Shown here piece after piece: positions 7,883 to 16,988 of a stretch of DNA of 64,000 nt (within the stretch, counting starts at the first letter, position 1; each line of letters begins with the position of its first letter). Source of the stretch: Thioclava sp. GXIMD4216 (GTDB taxonomy: Bacteria > Pseudomonadota > Alphaproteobacteria > Rhodobacterales > Rhodobacteraceae); assembly GCF_037949285.1 (NCBI RefSeq), contig NZ_CP149926.1, forward strand, positions 2,459,501 through 2,523,500, read 5' to 3'. A program made the translations under genes and the position numbers. The notes beneath the pieces were generated by a model. It had not been told where the DNA came from. It saw only the letters and a list, made by a program, of their open reading frames with translations, and did no database searches.

Positions 7883-9022
7883 TCAGTATTTACGCGTCGC
7901 GCGGATTTCGAGCCCGTAGCCATCAATCCCGACGACTTTGGGCATGGGGGAATTGGTCAGCAGCTCGACTTTCGACAGGCCGAGGGCTGCCAGAATTTGC
8001 GCCCCCAGACCATATTGGCGCAGCGTGCTGGGGCTGTCTTCGCCCACCAGCGGCAATTTCATTCCCGGATCGCGCAGCGCCACAAAGACACCGCGGCCTT
8101 CGGCGGCAATCGCCTCCAGAGCGCGCCCGATATCGCCATCGCGTCCCGGCACCAGACCCAGCGCATCGCCCAGCGGGTCCAGCGAATGCATCCGCACCAG
8201 CACCGGTGTCCCGCCCGTCAGATCCCCTTTGGACAGCACGATATGTTCCGCGCCCTCCAGATCGTCGGTAAAGACGCGCATCGCCCAATCGCCCCCATGC
8301 ACCGAGGTCACGGGTTTCTGGGCTGTCTGGGTCACAAGGTTATCGTAACGGCGGCGATAGGCGATCAGATCGGAGATCGTGCCGATCTTGATGCCGTATT
8401 TCTGGCCGAAGGCGATCAGGTCGGGAAGGCGGGCCATCGTGCCGTCTTCCTTCATCACCTCGCAGATCACACCGGCCGGGTTCAGCCCCGCCAGACGCGA
8501 GACATCGACCACGGCTTCGGTATGGCCTGCCCGCACCAGCACCCCGCCATCACGGGCGCGCAGCGGAAAGACATGGCCCGGCGAGGCAAGATCGGCGCCC
8601 GTTTTCATCGGGTCGATCGCCACCGACACGGTGCGCGCACGGTCATGCGCCGAGATCCCGGTCGAGATCCCCTCGCGGGCCTCGATCGAGACGGTAAAGG
8701 CGGTTTCCTGACGCGAGCTGTTGGAGGCCGCCATCGACGGCAGCCCCAGCGCATCCACCCGATCCGAGGTCAGCGCAAGGCAGACCAGCCCGCGCCCGTG
8801 GGTCGCCATGAAATTGATCGCATCGGGGGTCGCCATCTGCGCAGGAATGCAAAGATCGCCCTCGTTCTCGCGGTCTTCATGGTCGACAAGGATATACATG
8901 CGCCCGTTGCGGGCATCCTCGATGATTTCCTCGATGGAAGAGATCGCCTCGCGATAGCTTTCCTCGACGGGGCCCGGAACATCATGGGTGCCGGATTTGT
9001 CTACGGGTTTGATCTCGCTCAT
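7883..9022 (-). CDS. ribB: 3,4-dihydroxy-2-butanone 4-phosphate synthase fused to a degenerate RibA-like domain
   Basis: 379 aa. Residues about 20-220 form a full RibB domain, with the acidic metal/substrate loop [12 protein letters not shown], the helix [13 protein letters not shown], and [12 protein letters not shown] and [21 protein letters not shown]. It makes the four-carbon unit of riboflavin from ribulose 5-phosphate. Residues about 245-375 align with GTP cyclohydrolase II (RibA), but where RibA has its three zinc cysteines (SECLTGD / RCDCG) this protein reads [14 protein letters not shown] without any cysteine. The second domain is therefore predicted to lack GTP cyclohydrolase activity, as in the known RibBX architecture. 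A true ribA is not in the window. ATG 9022 overlaps the ribE stop (ATGA) with an AGGAG 8 nt upstream. Confidence 0.93.
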   Translation of the reverse strand: MSEIKPVDKSGTHDVPGPVEESYREAISSIEEIIEDARNGRMYILVDHEDRENEGDLCIPAQMATPDAINFMATHGRGLVCLALTSDRVDALGLPSMAASNSSRQETAFTVSIEAREGISTGISAHDRARTVSVAIDPMKTGADLASPGHVFPLRARDGGVLVRAGHTEAVVDVSRLAGLNPAGVICEVMKEDGTMARLPDLIAFGQKYGIKIGTISDLIAYRRRYDNLVTQTAQKPVTSVHGGDWAMRVFTDDLEGAEHIVLSKGDLTGGTPVLVRMHSLDPLGDALGLVPGRDGDIGRALEAIAAEGRGVFVALRDPGMKLPLVGEDSPSTLRQYGLGAQILAALGLSKVELLTNSPMPKVVGIDGYGLEIRATRKY

Positions 9023-9624
9023 GCGTTCCACTCCTGCAGGCGCGCGACGTAACGCGCCATCGTATCGATCTCGATATTGATCGGGTCACCGGCCTTGGCC
9101 GCGCCCCATGTCGTCACTTCCTTGGTATGCGGAATGATATTCACCCCGAATTCCGCGCCCGACACTTCATTCACCGTCAGCGACGTGCCGTTCAGCGTGA
9201 CCGAGCCTTTCGGCGCGATGAATTTCGCCAGATCATCAGGCGCGCGGAAGGTAAAGCGCGAGCTGTCGCCCTCGTCGCGGATCGACACGATCTCGGCCAC
9301 GCCATCGACATGGCCCGCCACGATATGGCCGCCCAGCTCGTCGCCCACCTTCAGCGCGCGCTCCAGGTTCAGACGGCGTCCCACATGCCAGGAATTGCGC
9401 CCGATATTGGTCTTGGCGACGCTTTCCGCCGAGATCTGCACATCGAACCAGTCCTGCGGATCCTTGCCCTTGGAGATCACGGTCAGGCAAACCCCGTCAC
9501 AGGCGATGGACGCGCCGATATCCACCGTGTCGACATCGTAAGAGGTGCCGATCCGCGCCCAGAGGTCGCCCTGCTGTTCCAGCGCAAGAACTTCGCCCAT
9601 ATCGGTAATGATCCCGGTGAACAT
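9019..9624 (-). CDS. ribE: Riboflavin synthase, alpha subunit
   Basis: 201-aa riboflavin synthase, which dismutates two lumazines into riboflavin and the pyrimidinedione. Two lumazine-binding repeats are visible. The first starts MFTGIITDMGEVLAL and contains GASIACDGVCLTV. The second starts HIVAGHVDGVAEIVSI and contains KGSVTLNGTSLTV. The C-terminal trimerisation helix ends NIEIDTMARYVARLQEW. ATG 9624 has an AAGGAG about 6 nt upstream; the longer open frame to 9678 is not used. It is the first gene of the minus-strand block and diverges from the capsule gene at 9854. I saw no FMN riboswitch in the 230 bp between them. Confidence 0.96.
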   Translation of the reverse strand: MFTGIITDMGEVLALEQQGDLWARIGTSYDVDTVDIGASIACDGVCLTVISKGKDPQDWFDVQISAESVAKTNIGRNSWHVGRRLNLERALKVGDELGGHIVAGHVDGVAEIVSIRDEGDSSRFTFRAPDDLAKFIAPKGSVTLNGTSLTVNEVSGAEFGVNIIPHTKEVTTWGAAKAGDPINIEIDTMARYVARLQEWNA

Positions 9625-9853
9625 CCTGATCTCCTTTTCGGTCCCCTTTCCCCTAACTTGGCAAGGGGGGCGGTGCAAGAACTGCTGCCGTTACATATGT
9701 GCACATCATCTGGGCACAACCGCGCCTTCGGGCGGAATGTCTAAATAATAATCTACAAGCCGCCCGATTTATGACACATATTCACCTTACCCAAGGGAAT
9801 TGTCGCGATTCTCCGTTGTACCGCCTGTCACCAGTTCCGGACCCGTCCCGCCT

Positions 9854-11140
9854 ATGCCCCTGTTTGACAACCGTCATTTCCTGCTTCTGCAAGGGCCGCA
9901 CGGCCCCTTCTTCCGCCAGTTGGGCGAGATGCTGGGCCGCGCCGGTGCCACGGTCTGGCGTGTGGGGTTCAACGGCGGGGATGCCGCCTTCTGGAACGAT
10001 GATGCCCGCTTCATCCCGTGGCAGGGCAAAGCCGAGGACTGGCCCGAAGCGGTCTCGGACCTGCTTCTGGAAAAACGGATCACCGATATCGTGCTATATG
10101 GCGACACTCGCGCCATCCACGCGCAGGCCATCCTTGCCGCACGGGCGCAGGGCCTGCGTGTGCATGTCTTCGAGGAAGGCTATCTGCGCCCCTATTGGGT
10201 CACCTACGAGCGCGGCGGCTCGAACGGGCATTCGCGGCTGATGGACATGGGCGTGGCCGAGATGCGCACAGCCCTTGCTCAATCCGATATCGACTTCCCC
10301 GATGCCCCGCCCCGCTGGGGAGATATGCGCCAGCATGTCTTCTATGGCGCGCTCTACCATTTCCTTGTGATGAAGGGGGCGCGACGCTGGCCCAATTTCC
10401 GCCCCCATCGCGGGGTCAGCGTGCTGGACGAATTCCGCCTTTATCTGCGCCGCATGATCCGCATGCCCCTGCATATGGTGCAGCGCTGGATCGCGACCTC
10501 TCAGGTGAAATATGGCGGCTTTCCCTATCACCTCGTTCTGATGCAACTGGAACATGACAGCAGTTTTGTCATGCATTCCCCGTTCAAAAGCCAGACCGAA
10601 TTTCTGGATCTGGTGATGAGGGGCTTTGCCGAAGGGGCGCCCTCGCACCACCATCTGGTGCTCAAGGCCCATCCGCTGGAAGACGGGCGCGCGCCCATCG
10701 AGGCCGCCATCCGCGAGGGCGTTGCCCGCTACGGGCTCAGGGGGCGCGTGCATTTCGTGCGCGGCGGCAAGCTGGCCAATCTTCTGGCGCAGGCGCGCTC
10801 TGCCGTTACCGTCAATTCGACCGCAGCGCAGCAGGTGCTCTGGCGGGGATTGCCGCTCAAGGCATTCGGGCGGGCGGTGTTCGACAAACCCGAATTCGTC
10901 TCGACCCAGCCCCTGCCCGAATTCTTCGCGACCCCCGCACGCCCCGATACCCGTGCCTATCGCGATTATCGCCACTATCTGCTGGAAACCAGCCAGATTC
11001 CGGGCGGGTTCTATTCCGCCAAGGGGCGGCGCACGCTGCTGCGGCAGGTCGTGGATATGATGCTCTCCACCGAAGACCCTTACGACGCCCTGACCTCGGG
11101 AACAGCGGCACCACGGCAACAGTTGCGCGTAATCAAGTGA
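9854..11140 (+). CDS. kpsS: Capsule polysaccharide biosynthesis protein, KpsS-like Kdo transferase
   Basis: 428-aa protein of the KpsS family. In group 2 capsules KpsS adds the first beta-Kdo to a phosphatidylglycerol lipid on the cytoplasmic face. Family features are the start FLLLQGPHGPFFRQLGEML, the EEGYLRPYWVTYERGGSNGHS motif (about residues 100-120), the KAHPLEDGR motif (about 270) and VTVNSTAAQQVLWRGLPLKAFG near the C-terminus. Frame 9800-9853 upstream is also open from a TTG; ATG 9854 was chosen because family similarity begins at once after it. It leads a plus-strand capsule trio inserted between ribE and ribD. Confidence 0.85.
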   Translation: MPLFDNRHFLLLQGPHGPFFRQLGEMLGRAGATVWRVGFNGGDAAFWNDDARFIPWQGKAEDWPEAVSDLLLEKRITDIVLYGDTRAIHAQAILAARAQGLRVHVFEEGYLRPYWVTYERGGSNGHSRLMDMGVAEMRTALAQSDIDFPDAPPRWGDMRQHVFYGALYHFLVMKGARRWPNFRPHRGVSVLDEFRLYLRRMIRMPLHMVQRWIATSQVKYGGFPYHLVLMQLEHDSSFVMHSPFKSQTEFLDLVMRGFAEGAPSHHHLVLKAHPLEDGRAPIEAAIREGVARYGLRGRVHFVRGGKLANLLAQARSAVTVNSTAAQQVLWRGLPLKAFGRAVFDKPEFVSTQPLPEFFATPARPDTRAYRDYRHYLLETSQIPGGFYSAKGRRTLLRQVVDMMLSTEDPYDALTSGTAAPRQQLRVIK

Positions 11141-11234
11141 CACAACTGGATTTTACTCAGGCTTTCTGCCACGCTGCCCGTCAAAATGCATAACGCATAT
11201 CTATGAGAAGCATCCCGAAAGAGGAGCTCGAGCA

Positions 11235-12368
11235 GTGACGACGAATTTTTCCAAAGCCACGCGTGTGCTGGTTCTGTCTGCGTTGGTCTTCAGCGTGGCC
11301 GCCTGCGCTTTGCCGCGCTCGGGCCCAAACAAGCGTGAAATCTTTGCAGGCTCGGTCATGCGCAAGGGCGATGCCTTCATCGTCTCGGTCAATGACCATG
11401 TTGCCCGCGCAACCGCCGTCCAGCCGGCTCTGGGATTCTCCTCGAGCTTCCGCAACGCTGGCGTTCTGGGGTCGGATACCATCAATGCCGGCGATACGCT
11501 CTCGCTGACCATCTGGGAAAACGTCGATGACGGGCTTCTGGTCCAGCAAGGCACCAACGCCACCCAGCTCACCGAGGTGCAGGTGGATGGCGCAGGCTAT
11601 ATTTTCGTGCCCTATGCAGGCCGTATCAAGGCGGCGGGGAACACCCCCGACGGGCTGCGCCGCCTGATCACCGAAAAGCTGGATGCCCAGACCCCCGATC
11701 CGCAGGTGGCCGTGTCACGGGTGGCAGGCGACGGGTCGACCGTGTCGCTGACCGGTGCCATTGGCGGTCAGGGTGTCTATGCGATCGAACGCCCGACCCG
11801 CACGCTTTCGGCCATGATTGCCCGCGCCGGTGGTGTGTCGATCAACCCCGATATCGCCAAAATCACCGTCACGCGCAAAAACGGCCAGAGCGGCACTGTC
11901 TGGCTGTCGGATCTTTACGACAATCCACAGATGGATATCGCGCTGCGCAATGGCGACAAGATCCTTGTGGAACAGGACACCCGCGCCTTTACCGCACTCG
12001 GCGCCACCGGCACGCAAGCCCGCGTGCCCTTCGAAACCAAGACCCTTTCCGCGCTTGAGGCGATTGCCACCGTCGGAGGCCTGCAGACGCAGACCGCCGA
12101 CCCGACCGGTGTCTTCGTGTTCCGCAACGAACCGCAAGAGATCGCCCGCGCCGTGCTGGGCCGCGATGACCTCGTGGGGGATCAGCGTATGGTCTATGTG
12201 CTCAACCTGACCGAGCCCAACGGCATGTTCATGGCGCGCGATTTCGCCATCCGTGACGGCGATACCGTCTATGTGACCGAAGCACCCTATGTCCAATGGT
12301 CGAAAACGCTTTCGGCGCTGACAGGGTCGCTGGGTCCGGTCAATACGATCAGCAATCTGGCCAATTAA
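11235..12368 (+). CDS. Outer-membrane polysaccharide export lipoprotein (Wza/KpsD/BexD family)
   Basis: 377 aa. A lipoprotein signal ends in VAAC (Cys at about residue 24). A poly-export domain follows (GDTLSLTIWENVDDGLLVQ), then two SLBB-type domains (VSLTGAIGGQGVYAIERPTRTLSAMIARAGGV and a second around LSALEAIATVGGLQTQTADPTGVFVFR). The family forms the outer-membrane channel for capsule or exopolysaccharide. GTG 11235 has a GAGGAG 8 nt upstream. Its stop overlaps the kpsC start by one base (TAATG), so it is coupled to KpsC. The ABC exporter KpsMT and the KpsE-type adaptor are not in the window. Confidence 0.92.
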   Translation: MTTNFSKATRVLVLSALVFSVAACALPRSGPNKREIFAGSVMRKGDAFIVSVNDHVARATAVQPALGFSSSFRNAGVLGSDTINAGDTLSLTIWENVDDGLLVQQGTNATQLTEVQVDGAGYIFVPYAGRIKAAGNTPDGLRRLITEKLDAQTPDPQVAVSRVAGDGSTVSLTGAIGGQGVYAIERPTRTLSAMIARAGGVSINPDIAKITVTRKNGQSGTVWLSDLYDNPQMDIALRNGDKILVEQDTRAFTALGATGTQARVPFETKTLSALEAIATVGGLQTQTADPTGVFVFRNEPQEIARAVLGRDDLVGDQRMVYVLNLTEPNGMFMARDFAIRDGDTVYVTEAPYVQWSKTLSALTGSLGPVNTISNLAN

Positions 12369-14368
12369 TGCCGCTGTCTGATGCAGAGGATATGGCCGCC
12401 GGGGTGCCCCGGCGGCTTTTCTTTTATAACGGCGGCTTTCTGCGTCAGCCGCGTCTGCGCCACATTCTGAAGGCGGCAGACCATAGCCTGCATCTGGGCC
12501 TGCCCCGCGCCGAAGACGGGGTCGTGGTCTGGGGGCGCTCGCCCTATGCAAATCGCGGCGAGGCTATCGCCGCGCGAACCGGCGCAACGCTGATCCGGCT
12601 GGAAGATGCGTTTTTGCGTTCGGTCCGCACGGGGCGCGCAGGAGAGCCCCCCTTGGGGCTGATCATCGACCCTGTCGGGGTGCATTTCGATGGCGCGCGC
12701 CCCTCGCGGATCGAAAGACTGCTGCAGAAAGCCGCTCTGGATGACGGGGCGCTTCTGGCACGGGCACGGCAGGGGATTGCCCGCCTCAAGGCGCTCGACC
12801 TCTCGAAATACAACGATTTCGACATCGCATTGCCGCCCCCCGCTCCGGGCTATGTGCTGGTCATCGACCAGACGCGGGGCGATGCCTCGATCACGCATGG
12901 CGCGGCCTCCGCCCGCACCTTCCGCGAAATGCTGGCCGTGGCGCGGATCGAAAACCCCAAGGCCCGCATCCTGATCAAGACCCATCCCGAAACCCGCGCA
13001 GGCTTCAGGGCGGGGCATTACAGCGCCGCAGATGGCGATGCCCTGACCGAGATTGTCACCGCCCCCCATTCCCCTTGGGCGCTGCTGGAGGGGGCGATCG
13101 CGGTCTATACCGTGTCGTCCCTGATGGGCTACGAGGCCATTCTTGCAGGGCACCGCCCCCGCGTTTTCGGCCAGCCTTTCTATGCCGGATGGGGACTGAG
13201 CCAAGACGAAGCCCCGCCTCCAAGGCGCGAGCGCCGCCTGACACGCGCCCAGATCTTTGCCGTCTCGCATCTGCTTGCGCCCACATGGTTCGACCCCTGC
13301 CGTGCGCGCCTGTGCAGCTTCGAAGAGGCGGTGGACCAGCTTGCCGCCCAGACCCGCGCCTATCGCGAGGACGGCCACGGCTATGCGATGACCGGCATGA
13401 GCCGCTGGAAACACAAACACCTGCGCCGCTTCTATGGCGGATACGGGCCGGTGCGCTTTGGCTCAGGCTCAGGCGCGGGCTCAGGCTCAGGCGCGGGCCA
13501 GCCTGTCCATTGGGCCAGCAAGCCCGACCGCCCGACCGGCGCGTGGCGGATGGAGGACGGCTTTTTACGCTCGCGCGGTTTGGGGGCCAAGCTGACGCCC
13601 CCCCTGTCTCTGGTGACGGATCGGCAGGGGATCTATTATGACCCGACCACCCCTTCCGATCTGGAAGCACTGATCGCGCAACCGCTGCCGGATCACGACC
13701 GGCTGCGCATCGAGCGGCTGCTGCGCGACATCCGCAAGGCGCGGCTGTCGAAATACAATCTTGCAGGCACCGCCCCCGCCCTGCCGCGCGGCCATCGCAT
13801 CCTTGTGCCCGGTCAGGTCGAGGATGATGCCTCGATCCGCATGGGCAGCCCCGAAACCGGCAGCAATCTGGCCCTGCTCACCCGCGCCCGTGCCGAAAAT
13901 CCGGATGCCGTGATCATCTATAAGCCACATCCCGATGTCGAGGCGGGATTGCGCAAAGGCAGCGTGCCCGCCGATGATCTGGCGCGGCTGGCCGATCTGG
14001 TGTGCCAAAAGACCGACGGGATTGCGCTGATCGAGGCCTGTGACGAAGTCTGGACCATGACTTCGCTGATGGGGTTCGAGGCCCTTCTGCGCGGCAAGCC
14101 TGTGACCTGTCTGGGGATGCCCTTCTATGCGGGCTGGGGCCTGACCCGCGATCTGATGCCACAGCCCCCACGCCGTCAGGCACGGCCCGACCTGTGGCAA
14201 CTGGCCCATGCGGCGCTGATTGCCTATCCGCGTTATATGGACCCGCTGACCGGCCTGCCCTGTCCGCCCGAAATCGCGGTAGAGCGGCTGGCCCAGCCTC
14301 TGCGCACAGGGCTTTCCCTTCGCCTCCTGTCGAGGCTGCAGGATCTTGCGAAACCGGTCCGCCGTTAA
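12368..14368 (+). CDS. kpsC: KpsC, two-module capsule Kdo transferase
   Basis: 666 aa made of two similar modules joined by a linker, as in KpsC, which builds the alternating beta-Kdo linker on the capsule lipid. Each module repeats the same landmarks: LEDAFLRS and MEDGFLRSRGLG, KTHPETRAG and KPHPDVEAG, SLMGYEAI and SLMGFEAL, PFYAGWGL in both. The linker (about residues 365-377) is a Gly-Ser-Gly-Ser-Gly-Ala repeat from an exact 18-bp duplication. The start overlaps the stop of the export lipoprotein. The stop codon overlaps the convergent ribD stop within TTAA (14365-14368). The same cytoplasmic pathway as the KpsS-like gene upstream is expected. Confidence 0.92.
   Translation: MPLSDAEDMAAGVPRRLFFYNGGFLRQPRLRHILKAADHSLHLGLPRAEDGVVVWGRSPYANRGEAIAARTGATLIRLEDAFLRSVRTGRAGEPPLGLIIDPVGVHFDGARPSRIERLLQKAALDDGALLARARQGIARLKALDLSKYNDFDIALPPPAPGYVLVIDQTRGDASITHGAASARTFREMLAVARIENPKARILIKTHPETRAGFRAGHYSAADGDALTEIVTAPHSPWALLEGAIAVYTVSSLMGYEAILAGHRPRVFGQPFYAGWGLSQDEAPPPRRERRLTRAQIFAVSHLLAPTWFDPCRARLCSFEEAVDQLAAQTRAYREDGHGYAMTGMSRWKHKHLRRFYGGYGPVRFGSGSGAGSGSGAGQPVHWASKPDRPTGAWRMEDGFLRSRGLGAKLTPPLSLVTDRQGIYYDPTTPSDLEALIAQPLPDHDRLRIERLLRDIRKARLSKYNLAGTAPALPRGHRILVPGQVEDDASIRMGSPETGSNLALLTRARAENPDAVIIYKPHPDVEAGLRKGSVPADDLARLADLVCQKTDGIALIEACDEVWTMTSLMGFEALLRGKPVTCLGMPFYAGWGLTRDLMPQPPRRQARPDLWQLAHAALIAYPRYMDPLTGLPCPPEIAVERLAQPLRTGLSLRLLSRLQDLAKPVRR
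13460..13495 (+). repeat. Exact 18-bp tandem duplication in the kpsC inter-module linker
   Basis: GGCTCAGGCTCAGGCGCG occurs twice in a row, in frame, and encodes GSGSGA twice. The period is a multiple of three, so unit gain or loss would only change linker length. Confidence 0.9.
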
Positions 14369-15453
14369 TCGCGCCGCCAGCGATGCAGCACATCGCCGCC
14401 GATCTCGCGCTGAGAGACAAGCCGGTAGCGCGGTGCCCCAGCCAACTGCGCGATCCCCATCGCACCGATCGCGGCACGGCCATCGCCGCCCAGAACCATC
14501 CCAGCCGTAAAGCCGATCAGCTCGTCCACCAGCCCCGCGCGCATCAGCGCGGCGGCAAAGCGCCCGCCCCCCTCGCAGAAGACCCGCGTCAGCCCAGCCG
14601 CCCCGAGCGCCTGCAAAAGCGCATGCGGGTCCATCCCGCCCTCGGCAAGCGGCACCTGGAACAGATTGGCCCCGCGCCCCTGCCAATAGGCGCGCGCCTG
14701 TTCAGGGGCCTGCGGCCCATGTGCCAGCCACAGGGGCGCCTGATCCAGCGAACCGGCCAATCGGGCGCGCGGCAGGTCCAGCCGCGAGGCCGCAACCACC
14801 CGCACGGGTTGCTGAACGGGCGTGAAATTGCGCACGGTCAAAAGCGGATCATCGGCGCGGGCCGTCTCTCCCCCGACCATGACCGCATCGAACTCGGCGC
14901 GCAGCGCGTGCACATGGGCACGCGCCTGCGCCGAGGTGATCCATTGGCTCTGCCCGTTGGACAGGGCGATCCGGCCATCGAAGGACGTGGCCAACTTCAA
15001 GGCCAGCCAAGGCCGCCCATGTTCGATCCGTGACAGAAAACCGGATTGTAGCGCCCGCGCTTCGGGCTCCAATGTGCCTTCCGTGACAGCAATCTCCGCC
15101 GCCCGCAGCATCGCATGGCCGCGTCCGGCAACCCGCGGATCGGGGTCTGTCTGCGCCGAGACCACCCGCGCCACACCGGCCTCGATCAGGGCCAGCGAAC
15201 AGGGGGAGGTCTTGCCATAATGCGAGCAGGGTTCCAGCGTGACATAGGCCGTAGCCCCTCGGGCCGCCGCGCCTGCCTGCGCCAATGCGCGGCGCTCGGC
15301 ATGGGGGCGGCCTCCCGGCTGGGTCCAGCCCCGACCGACAATGACGCCCCCCTTGACCAGCACGCAGCCCACCGCAGGGTTGGGCCATGTATTGCCAAGA
15401 CTCCGCCGCGCAAGCGACAGGGCCAACCGCATGAATCGTTCGTCAGGCTGCAT
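14365..15453 (-). CDS. ribD: Bifunctional diaminohydroxyphosphoribosylaminopyrimidine deaminase / uracil reductase
   Basis: 362-aa RibD. The N-terminal deaminase (residues about 1-145) has the zinc motif HAERRAL and PCSHYGKTSPC. The C-terminal reductase (about 150-360) begins WLALKLATSFDGRIAL and contains the NADPH-site stretch DAVMVGGETARADDPLL and FCEGGGRFAAALM. It carries out the second and third steps of the pyrimidine branch of riboflavin synthesis. Its start overlaps the nrdR stop (TGATG). Its stop shares TTAA with kpsC on the other strand. It is split from the rest of the rib operon by the three capsule genes. Confidence 0.96.
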   Translation of the reverse strand: MQPDERFMRLALSLARRSLGNTWPNPAVGCVLVKGGVIVGRGWTQPGGRPHAERRALAQAGAAARGATAYVTLEPCSHYGKTSPCSLALIEAGVARVVSAQTDPDPRVAGRGHAMLRAAEIAVTEGTLEPEARALQSGFLSRIEHGRPWLALKLATSFDGRIALSNGQSQWITSAQARAHVHALRAEFDAVMVGGETARADDPLLTVRNFTPVQQPVRVVAASRLDLPRARLAGSLDQAPLWLAHGPQAPEQARAYWQGRGANLFQVPLAEGGMDPHALLQALGAAGLTRVFCEGGGRFAAALMRAGLVDELIGFTAGMVLGGDGRAAIGAMGIAQLAGAPRYRLVSQREIGGDVLHRWRRD

Positions 15454-15914
15454 CAGTCCGGCGCGCCCGGGCGCAGTTCCGATACGAACTTGTCGAAATC
15501 ATCCGCTTCCTGAAAATTCTTATATACACTGGCAAAGCGGACATAGCCCACCGTGTCGATACGGGCGAGCGCTTCCATGACAATCTCGCCGATTGTCTTG
15601 GAGGGGATATCCGTCTCGCCCATGCTTTCCAGCCGCCGCACAATACCCGAGATCATCTGGTCAAGGCGTTCCGGCTCGACCGGACGTTTCTGCATGGCGA
15701 TCCGGATGGAACGCTCCAGCTTGTCACGGTCGAAATCCTCACGCTTGCCGGAGGTCTTCACCACCACCAAATCGCGCAACTGGACCCGCTCATAGGTCGT
15801 AAATCGTCCGCCACATGCGGGACAAAAACGCCTGCGCCGGATCGCGACATGATCTTCGGCCGGACGCGAGTCCTTCACCTGGGTATCAACATTTCCGCAA
15901 AACGGGCAGCGCAT
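15453..15914 (-). CDS. nrdR: Transcriptional repressor NrdR
   Basis: 153-aa NrdR. An N-terminal zinc ribbon ([18 protein letters not shown], then [19 protein letters not shown]) and an ATP-cone ([29 protein letters not shown]) match the family. It senses ATP/dATP and represses ribonucleotide reductase genes through NrdR boxes. The nrdR-ribD pairing is conserved in alphaproteobacteria. The length is normal. No ribonucleotide reductase gene lies in the window. Confidence 0.97.
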   Translation of the reverse strand: MRCPFCGNVDTQVKDSRPAEDHVAIRRRRFCPACGGRFTTYERVQLRDLVVVKTSGKREDFDRDKLERSIRIAMQKRPVEPERLDQMISGIVRRLESMGETDIPSKTIGEIVMEALARIDTVGYVRFASVYKNFQEADDFDKFVSELRPGAPD

Positions 15915-16059
15915 CGCGTCCCCCTTTTCCTGTAAAATCCGCCTCTATGGGGTCTCATGCCCCACTTATCCACAAGACTATAGGCGAGACGCGAATCATT
16001 GGGTAGCCATAAAGTGCGTCTACCAAATACGGGAAGGCGGAACCTGTGGCCGATCCGAC

Positions 16060-16479
16060 TCAGCGCAGCATTGCGAAGACATGGCGGCTATGGGGCTGAT
16101 CGCGATGTTCAAAGAGGTAAATCCCCTGCCACGTGCCCAGCACCATCCGCCCCGCGACCACGGGGATCTGCAAGGAAACAGGCAGCAGCGCCGCCTTCAC
16201 ATGGGCGGGCATATCGTCGGGGCCTTCATAGGTATGGACCATCCAGGACTGGCTGGGATGGGTTGTGGGCGGCACCAGCCTGTTGAAAAACCCGTGCAGA
16301 TCGGTCTGCACATCGGGGTCGACATTCTCCTGAATGACAAGACTGGCCGAGGTATGACGGAGAAACAGCGTCAGCACGGCCTCATCGGGCGCGTCCTCCT
16401 CGACCCATTCGGCCACATCGCGGGTAAATTCGTATAGCCCCTGCCCCGTCGTGCCGATCCGGAATTCGCGTGTACTCAT
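16060..16479 (-). CDS. yjbQ: YjbQ family (UPF0047) protein
   Basis: 139-aa member of the YjbQ/UPF0047 family, some of which have a secondary thiamine-phosphate synthase activity. Family signatures are FLRHTSASLVIQENVDPDVQTDL, then HTYEGPDDMPAHVKAALLPVSLQIPV and GTWQGIYLFEHRDQPHSRHV. ATG 16479 (MSTREFRIG) overlaps the stop of the upstream exported protein by 4 nt (ATGA). The in-frame extension to 16530 lies inside that gene and is not used. The physiological role is unclear. Confidence 0.93.
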   Translation of the reverse strand: MSTREFRIGTTGQGLYEFTRDVAEWVEEDAPDEAVLTLFLRHTSASLVIQENVDPDVQTDLHGFFNRLVPPTTHPSQSWMVHTYEGPDDMPAHVKAALLPVSLQIPVVAGRMVLGTWQGIYLFEHRDQPHSRHVFAMLR

Positions 16480-16985
16480 TGGCAGAACCAACCTCCTGCG
16501 CCCAAATGCCAGCCGTCCGGCGCATGGCAATACCCTTTTGCAATCAGCGCCTCGCCGATCGCGGAAAAATCGGCTTCGGGCGTACCGGCACAGTCCAGTC
16601 GCGCAAGCGGCTGCCCTCCGCGTGACACATCCACGCCCGCTCCCCGCGCCAGCCGGACCTCGTCCCCTTGGACAGCGCGCTCGACGAAATCGAAAACACT
16701 GTAATCGACGCCCTTATTGGTCAGAGTCACCTGCTCCCAGATGGTCGCGCCCACACCGGGCCAGGGCTGATAGGTGACCTCTTCGACCGGACGGGTCAGC
16801 ACCAGATCGGGGGCGGCCTGCGGCCCGTAACGATAGGTCAGCACCCCGCCCTCCAGCGTGAGCGACAGCTGCGCCGCCTTCCCCTTGATCCGGCAATCCA
16901 GCAGGCTTTGCGCGGCCAGGGGCTGCGCCAGCATTCCGGCCACCAGCAGGGCCAGCATAGGCCCCCGCCGCCCGCGAACTGTCAC
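16476..16985 (-). CDS. Exported protein of unknown function
   Basis: 169 aa with a signal peptide (about residues 1-26, LALLVAGMLAQPLAAQS). The mature part has four cysteines (LLDCRIKG, RLDCAG, GYCHAP and GGWFCQ, the last at the C-terminus), which could form two disulfides. The start is GTG 16985; an internal ATG at 16958 would also leave a signal peptide. It overlaps yjbQ by 4 nt and follows the lipoprotein gene after a short gap, so the three are probably one operon. I do not recognise a domain beyond a beta-rich appearance. Confidence 0.75.
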   Translation of the reverse strand: MTVRGRRGPMLALLVAGMLAQPLAAQSLLDCRIKGKAAQLSLTLEGGVLTYRYGPQAAPDLVLTRPVEEVTYQPWPGVGATIWEQVTLTNKGVDYSVFDFVERAVQGDEVRLARGAGVDVSRGGQPLARLDCAGTPEADFSAIGEALIAKGYCHAPDGWHLGAGGWFCQ

Positions 16986-16988
16986 CGC

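Noticed and set aside
9625..9853. FMN riboswitch ahead of ribE or the capsule genes
   Set aside because: The conserved FMN-aptamer blocks are not present in either strand of this stretch.
13460..13495. CRISPR-like short repeats in kpsC and between hom and glpX
   Set aside because: The units are directly adjacent with no unique spacers, so these are ordinary tandem repeats.
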